This document shows, one piece after another, positions 57,458-64,000 of a stretch of DNA of 64,000 bases. The stretch is from [Phialemoniopsis] sp. UDSM-2020 (taxonomy: Eukaryota > Ascomycota > Sordariomycetes > Thyridiales > Thyridiaceae). Position numbers and translations under genes: made by a program. The notes below the pieces were generated by a model that was not told the DNA's origin, ran no database searches, and saw only the letters and a list, made by a program, of their open reading frames with translations. Position 1 is the first letter of the stretch, and every line of letters starts with the position of its first letter. The DNA is taken from the NCBI GenBank assembly GCA_018873225.1, contig JAEILZ010000001.1, forward strand, positions 7,626,001 to 7,690,000. Direction: 5' to 3'.

Positions 57458-60226
57458 TCACCAATACTCGCCCTGATCAGCCTGTTTCTCCGCCTCACGC
57501 TTGGCGGGCAGTCCGCCGGCGGTCGTCTCCTTTGCGTACTTTTGCTTCTGGCCATTGTCGACCAGCACGCCCACACCGTCCATCTGCTTGACCATGCAGA
57601 GCGCAGGACCGTAGAGCGCCTCCCAGACGCCCAGCTCCTCCATGGTGTCGGCCGTCCATGTGGGCTCGCCACCGATCGGCAGCTTCTCATTCTCTGCCAG
57701 GACGGCTTGGGCCCGGACCGACGAGATGGACGCCATATGCCAGATGCTGGGTTTTCCCTCTTCGAGATCATCCTCCCTCGCGAGAGCCTGCAGCTTGGTC
57801 AGCTTGCTGGGAGCCTGCGGAGGTACCTCTGTCAGCTTCATGTCCTCGACTTGTGTGAGGTCAAGGTAGCTCTGCCCGTCGCGGCTGCGGAACTTTGCGA
57901 TGTGACGGACACGGGCATCGGCCACCGCCATGCGGTAATGTAGCTTGAGCTCCCGGTCCGTCTTGGCGCGGCTGTCCAGGGTGATCTCAAAGGCGGGATG
58001 TCGCTTGACATTCGACCCAATGGACAGCGAGTCGAGCAGCGACTTGGCAAAAGGGCCATATTTGTCCTCCAATTTCAAGGTAGGAGAGTAGGTCAGCATC
58101 CCCCAAGCATCCCAACTGCGGTGGATGCAATGGATCCACAGAGGTGGTGAGCGGTCCGACGCTCGTCGAAGCGAGTACGCAAAGTGTCCGGGTACCGTGC
58201 CGTGGATGTCGACAAAAAAGGTTTCGACTCCGAGGAGGTTCCCCTTGAGGTCGCCAAGGTGACGCTGGCACCTGAACTCGTACACGACGCGTGTCTCGAC
58301 GACCTCCCACATCGGCTTGCCACTGCCGTCTTTCAAATGGGCAATGAAATCGGCATCGTTGCCAAAGGACGAGAGGATCCTTGTAGACGCAATGTCCTTC
58401 GCCCCAACGCAACCGCCGTTGAGCCGCGTGATGAGCTCAGCCTCGGTCCAGCCGTTGCTGACCTCATTCTGCTTGTTCCAGGCGAGACCGTTGGGCGCAA
58501 AGTTGGTCAGGAGAACGCGACCAAGGTCCACACAGAGCTCGATCTTGCCTCGCTTGGTCCGGCACGACTCGACGAGCTCTCGAAATCCCAGGCGCAGCTT
58601 GTCGACAAGCGTGCTCGCAGGGTCTTCATTGACTTGGGATGAGGCATCAGGCATTCCGGACGGCGACGCAGTTGCCTGGCCACGGCGGGCCGCAGAGACG
58701 GCGGATACCTCTGAGAGAAGCTCGGATGTGTCAAAAGTCATGAGGTCGTCCATACCATCGGTGCTGACCGGAACGCCATCTGTCGCGCCCGGCAACTGTG
58801 CACCGTCGGGCTGCTCAGGCTTGGTGCCTCGAAGCTCGGACGGTCCCGGTGAGGGCTTGCCTGGCGTCTCTGTTGCGGCATGTGGGCTAGATATCGACAC
58901 TGCGTGGACGCCGGCGGCTGAGGAAGAAGTTTTGCTCGTCTTGCGGGTTTGGTTGTGCCACGCTTGCGCGTCCTGGGCTGATTGGCGGCGGAGCATGGAC
59001 TCTATGGGATCGCCGTCACGGCCTCGCCCTGACTGATCGGCAGTAACCGTGCTGGCGGGCGTTCCTGGCTGACAGGGCGAGCCTCCTCTTAGGCCCGTGC
59101 GTGTGGTGTCCGCGGCTGGCGCGGCATCCATGACGCCCTCGACCCAGGACTCGATCCCGACCTGCTGGTTCGTGCCAAGGTGTGTGTTAGGGGCGATGGC
59201 GGCCTTAGCCGCGTAGGTGTGCTTGCGAAACCACTGGTTCTGGCGGCGCCCTTCCTTTTGGGAAAAGACTGCGGCAGCTCTCGGTCCGAAGAGAGATCTC
59301 CGGCCGGTGGAGAAAGGGATGGCCTCGCAGATGCGGAGGCACGCCGCAGTACGGCACAGGGTTTGGTACGCTTTGCCCAGGTCTGCATGGCCGGGGTCGA
59401 ACAGGGTACACTCGATCAGCTGCGGGTTGACGTGGGCTGCATAACGCGCATCGATGCGGTAGTCACGGCTGGACTCGACGTAGATGAAGTGCTTTGCGGT
59501 GAGCGATGGTCGCATCACTTGGTCGAACAAGACATCAAGCTTGGCCACGGCGCTGTCGACTTTGTACTGGGTGTCGCCACCAATGAAAAGGAGCTTTTGG
59601 GACAGATCCGTGGCTAGAGTCACTTCAGACTCCTTTTGGAACACGTCGAACTCCACGGTGCAGAGCAGCGCGGCGAAGGTTACGTTCCTGCACTCCTTCT
59701 CCAGCCTCGCCCAGGACGTTGCGGCTTCAAACTGGCCAAAGTCGTCGGGCAGTCGGTGTCCGTCATGGTCGGCATCCTCCGCGCGCGGCACAAAGTTAGG
59801 CTTGAGAGCCTTGATCCAGACATTGTTGTCATCCAGGGTTTCCTGATCGGAAAGTTTTGTTAGCGTCTGCCTCGGTGAGATGGACGGGGAGGGTGACTTG
59901 CGATGAGGGTTCCATCCTCCTGGACGATATCTTCGACGTCGACATCCTGCTCAATGCCGTCCATGCAGACTCGAAAGTTGCCTTGAATTTGCTTCATCTT
60001 GTCCTTGGGACAGGTGACCCTGAACCAGCCCGATTCCCCGTCATAATGGTAGTCCGTGTTGGGCTGTGTTGCGCAAGGAGGTCAGACTGAATGGATCATG
60101 TACATTCTCAAGGGATCGGGGCTAACTCACAATCTGGTGCGCTTGAAGCTCTTGAAGTACGCGGTCTACGCCCGCGGGCTGCAAGGACCACATGCAGACA
60201 AGGAAGAACTCGAGCAGATCAGACAT
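57458..60226 (-). CDS. Large conserved-looking fungal protein of unknown function (880 residues)
   Basis: Three exons: 60226-60131, 60063-59902 and 59842-57458. Intron 1 is GT-AG (67 nt). Intron 2 uses a GC donor (GCAAGT at 59901, consensus for GC-AG introns) with a good branch site (GCTAAC) and acceptor (GATCAG); no GT donor keeps the frame. The N-terminus reads MSDLLEFFLVCMWSLQPAGV, then YHYDGESGWFRVTCPKDKMKQIQGNF, which has a compact alpha/beta look. Residues about 80-300 form one globular region (TLATDLSQKLLFIGGDTQ), about 300-470 a disordered Ser/Pro/Gln linker, and about 480-840 a second globular region (FRELVESCRTKRGKIELCVDLGRVLL, FRCQRHLGDLKGNL, HYRMAVADARVRHIAKFRSRDGQ). No membrane segment or enzyme motif is seen. 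I do not recognise a named family. Exon linking is supported by clean phase and composition. Confidence 0.8.
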
Positions 60227-61271
60227 GGCTGCAGGAGACGATCTCGACCTTGTGGAGGGCGGGTTATTGTTGACAAGATGGTTGTTGATGTTCGGTGAGA
60301 GACTAGACTGAGAAGAAGTGAGTGCTGCTTTAGAAGGTAGGCACGAGGTGGCTCTCCAGAAAAAGCAGGAGCCGCGATGTGGCTTCGGGGAAAGCTACGC
60401 TGTTGAGGTCAATAAATTGGGACGAATCGATCTGAAGTGCCAGTGTTGCCTGGGCAGTATTGTTTCGCAATGGGATCTTGACAAGATTTTCTCGTCTCAC
60501 GAAATGTGAGGAGAGAGGGAGCGAAGAGTGGATGGATAAAGGCTGGAGGAGAGAGGGAGAGGAAGAGTCCTGGACTAGGTTCCGCGATCAGATCGTAGGG
60601 ACACGTTCGAAAGCCTCGGTGAAGAAAGGAACAAACAAAAACCGACTTCCAACGCGTCTCTCTTTCATCCCAACTTTGTATCCCGAGAATCTGCCGACTA
60701 ACGTTGCTTGCCGTTGTTTGCCAAACTCGACACAGGCAAACCAAGCAAGCTCGTCCACCTACACACTGTTTAGTCCATGAGGAAAACACCGACCTTGGTA
60801 TTACAAACAATAAGTAGAACTGCGCAAAGGGAATGTATCCGTGTCTATAATACACAAAGTAGATGCAGGGCTGTATATGCATTCATTCTCGTCATGACGT
60901 CGTTTGTTTGCTGCCGTTGGGAGGAGCTCCCTGCCCCTTACTACAACGGTCCGCAAACCTAGCCAGTGTCCAAAAAATAGACGAAGATAAAAAAAGAGAG
61001 AGAAGGTATCTAGACGCCATTCCGAGCCGAGGAGCTTCTTGTCATGATCTACCCCATCCGCAAGCCATTTTTGAAGGAGATAGGTTTCTCCTCCTCGGGT
61101 AATATCTCCTCCACATATCCACTTCTGTTCAAGCAACACTCAGATAGTAAACGCTCCTCGTCAAATATTCCACGCCGACAAGCGGGGCGTCCAGTGGACA
61201 ATAGTCTTCACAAGATCCCCATGTGTACATCAAAGATGGCCAGGCTGCCGGTGAGCCGGTCGTATCCCGCC
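60227..61271. other. Intergenic, no gene seen
   Basis: Upstream of the 880-residue gene and downstream of the coiled-coil gene. No further gene recognised. Confidence 0.6.
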
Positions 61272-62978
61272 TCACTGGGCGCCCGCGACGGTCGCCTTGA
61301 CATTCAGGGCCCACTTGAGCTTATCAAGCACCTCCTTGGCCTCCCTGAGCGTCTGCTCTTGTTGTGCCTCGCGCGTGGCCGCCTTGGTCTTGATGTCGTG
61401 AAGGGCCCGCTCCTGCTCGACCTTGTACTCCTCGAACTTCCGCGTAATGTCCTCCTTCTGCTGCCGCAGGTCGTCGAGGTTGCTGTTCTGCTGGTCGCAC
61501 AGCTCCCTGAGCACGGTGATCTTGTCATCGTCGCTCCGCCGCTCGTCCACCAGGTCCCGTATCTCCCTGCCCATCTTGCCGACGGCCCTTTTGACCTCGT
61601 CGCCCTGGTCGCGCCAGTGGCTACTGATGGCGTTGTAGCGGCCTTCCATGAGAAGCGCGTGGCTCGTGGCCTCTTCGACCTGCCGTTTGCTCTCGGAGCG
61701 CGTCTTTTCCATCTCCTCCCGCCACGTCCTCTCTCGGTCCTGCGCATCGACCGTCCTCTTCTTCTCCAGCTCCACGACGCCTTGCAGCGACTCCACCTGT
61801 CTTTCCTTTCTCGATAGTAGTGTCTTGGTGACGTTGGCGTCGAGCAGCCGGCTCTCGTAGTCCGACACTAATCGCTCCATCTTGTCCTCGAGCAAGCGTG
61901 CCGCCTGCCGTGACTCCTCGGCCTTGAGTCGCTCGATCTTGAGGTCGCGCTTGAGCGCGTCGTTGTCCGAAACCAGGCGGTTGATGACGCGGCCCGTCTT
62001 GCCCAAGCCTGCCTTGCCGACGGTCGAGTCCCAGCCGTTCCCTAGATGCTGGTCGGTGGAGCTCTGGCTGAGGCCTCCCGTGCCCTCTTCGTGGTGGTCC
62101 CCATCTGCGTAGTGCACCTCAACAGCCGGCGCACGTGCGCCCGGGCTCCGTGACCGCGCCGCGCCGCCGAGGCTGCTGTCTCTCTGAGGTATCTCGATGC
62201 TGGATCTCGACTGCACCCCGGGGCTGGGCGTCCTGGACGGGACGTCGTCCGCTCGAGCGCGGACGTCGAGGTAATCTCCAGAAGCGGCAGCACTCTGCTT
62301 TAATCGCACGGTACTGGAAGAAGTCGTCGTCTTGGACTGATGTTGTGAGACGGTGGACATGCCACTGGTGTTGCTGTTGAGGGAGCTGGAGAAGGCGGAG
62401 TTGGATTGGCGTCGCGCGAGGGACGGGGAGCCGTCTGAGGAGTCGTCCTCGGACTGGGCGCCCTGCCGTCCGTCGTCAAAGCTCGGGACCGCCCGTATCG
62501 ACATCTTCCTAGACACGTCGATCCTGCCGTTCGTGGCGGAGCGCGGACTTAACCCGACAGATGGCGAGCCGGGGGGGTGGGATTTTGCCCCTTGCTGCGC
62601 GGCGAGGGACACGCTTGTCATGCTTCGCGAGTTCATGACTGCGGGAGAGGCGGGATCGAGGCTGGGTCTGGGCGATGCATCTGACGCGGAGGGCGCCGAG
62701 GATTGGGAATTGAGGGCTAGAACGAGGGCCGAAGTCAGCAGCGGTTCATAAGATTGAGCGGTACGGTAATAAGGCACACGAGCGCGCTCGTCTCGAAGTT
62801 TTCCGATGGGAACATCTGGCTGATCGCCGTGAAGGATGTGGGGGAGTTTGTTGTTTCAGGAACAGCGGGGTCCGGGGGAACAGCAATATGTACCTGTTGC
62901 GACGTCGTCCTGGACGTCGGGCGATTTGTTCGGCTTGGACGAGGAACGAGGCCGGGGTTTCTGAAGTCGGCTACGCAT
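61272..62978 (-). CDS. SHE3-like coiled-coil protein
   Basis: Exons 62978-62894 and 62716-61272 (intron 177 nt, GTACAT...TTCTAG) give 509 residues. The short first exon (MRSRLQKPRPRSSSKPNKSP) is chosen because an in-frame TGA lies directly upstream and because its phase matches; exon 2 alone would have to start at a GTG. Residues 1-260 are Ser/Pro/Arg-rich and disordered, with many possible phosphorylation sites (SPSVGLSPRS, RTPSPG). Residues about 265-500 form a long heptad coiled coil (TGRVINRLVSDNDALKRDL, KMERLVSDYESRLLD, then many Glu/Lys/Gln heptads). The motif GRVINRLVSDNDALKRDL is close to the fungal SHE3-annotated family (yeast SHE3 links mRNA to a type V myosin). A role in mRNA or polarity transport is only a family-level inference. 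Confidence 0.82.
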
Positions 62979-64000
62979 TGCTCACGAGCCGTGTTGCCGG
63001 CAATCAGGCATTGGGGAGTGTCTTCTCGTTTGTGGCTCCTTGTGTATCTGGCGCGCGTCTAGTGCCCAGTTACTACGTCGTGCTCGGTAGTGTTTGAAAC
63101 AGTCCGGCAGACAGATCGCCGACTTGTAGGCCAGCAGTCGCGCGGCAATGTCGAAAGGGGGAACGGCACGATCGAGAGAAAACACGGCGAAATATGGTCA
63201 AAGCGACGTTTTGGTATGGGTTATTCTTGTCTTCTTGACGAGGCCGTTAGTAGGAATGTTGACCGTTGGGTTTTTTTTCCCTGCGCGAATGAAACGAAAA
63301 GGCCGAGAGACCACTAGGGAAGAAGCGAGAATGATGACAGCACTTGTTTGGACGAGTTTTGAAATTCAGCACATCGGATGGATAGACATTGGCATACAAG
63401 CACATCGATCCTTTCTAGAACACGACGTTTATGACAATGCGCGAACAACCTTGCTCTCGACCCTGGCTCGTTATCCAGCAATTCCGTCACGGGCGAGATT
63501 GTTGATCCACTTTTGACGCGCGCTGTTGGTTATTTTGGCTGACAAGGGGGCTAAATTGGTCTGGTCCCTTTTCGTCCCGGCAACCACCACGCCCAAGTTT
63601 CCAGCGCACCTCCAGGCAGTGGACGGACGGCTCAGGGGCCGTTCTCCACCCCTTGCTTCCCGAGCCGACCGCTGGGAGGGCCGCAGACAGCCGCTAAAGA
63701 GGGCGGATTTGAGGCTAGCAATCAATGGGTGGGGGAAGGGTGGACGGATTAGGTCAGCGCCAATTTACGCGACTCTGTTAGCCAAAACACGTCTCCTCCA
63801 CGTGTGTGACGTGTGCTTGTGAGATGAAGTACTTTACTTTATGATGCAGACCAGGAAGAAGAGATGGACACCTCCTAGCTAGCCTCATGTAGCACTTGTT
63901 GACCTCTCTCGACTGTCTATCTACTTCATATGTACATGTTGACATGTTGGTAGTTAGGCGTTGATTATAGACAGATTCTACTTCCTAGACTGCTCACCGC
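62979..64000. other. Upstream region to window end, no gene seen
   Basis: Should hold the promoter of the coiled-coil gene. Only short random open frames are seen on both strands. Confidence 0.55.

Overview
The window reads as nuclear DNA of a filamentous ascomycete (Pezizomycotina, most likely a sordariomycete). Genes are spaced 0.3 to 5 kb apart on both strands and are interrupted by short introns of about 50-60 nt (a few longer) with GTRNGT donors and CTAAC/CTGAC-like branch sites. Coding third positions are GC-rich. The families are typical of such fungi: PHO80/PREG cyclin, sedolisin, GliT-like flavoprotein, DUF3433, DUF985, and a vacuolar HMT1-type ABC transporter. I saw no tRNA, rRNA, CRISPR array, intact transposon or secondary-metabolite backbone gene.

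Layout. 1-9.3 kb: the 3' part of a PHO80-like cyclin, a 5-kb gene-free stretch, then a large WD40-like protein of unknown function. 11.2-24.5 kb: an island of mostly secreted proteins (sedolisin protease, GliT/thioredoxin-reductase-like flavoprotein, M20 hydrolase, DUF985 cupin, M28 aminopeptidase) plus one probably intracellular SnoaL/NTF2-like protein. 25.7-35 kb: membrane and membrane-associated proteins (DUF6594-like, PGAP4-like GPI-glycan glycosyltransferase, C2-domain protein, DUF3433-like multi-spanning protein). 35.1-39.5 kb: decayed material (a dispersed repeat, a frameshifted D123-like gene, an eroded GIY-YIG-like gene) around an intact TatD nuclease. 41.3-44.8 kb: the HMT1-like ABC transporter, whose reading frame continues past a TAG into an extension with a PAM2-like motif. 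46-64 kb: a small Cys-rich protein, an RBR E3 ubiquitin ligase with ubiquitin-like domains, a GPI-anchored DUF7707-type surface protein, a 3beta-HSD-type membrane dehydrogenase, an 880-residue protein I do not recognise, and a SHE3-like coiled-coil protein.

No operon-like logic is expected. The clearest shared theme is extracellular protein and peptide degradation: sedolisin releases peptides, and the M28 aminopeptidase and M20 hydrolase could process the products. Exon structures were worked out by hand from splice signals, reading-frame continuity and family motifs. Several first exons (DUF6594-like, SHE3-like, TatD and 880-residue genes) are short and were placed this way. The observations most worth checking are the TAG/PAM2 arrangement in the transporter, the one-base frameshift in the D123-like gene, the last M28 intron without a GT donor, and the repeat family shared by two sites 10.7 kb apart.
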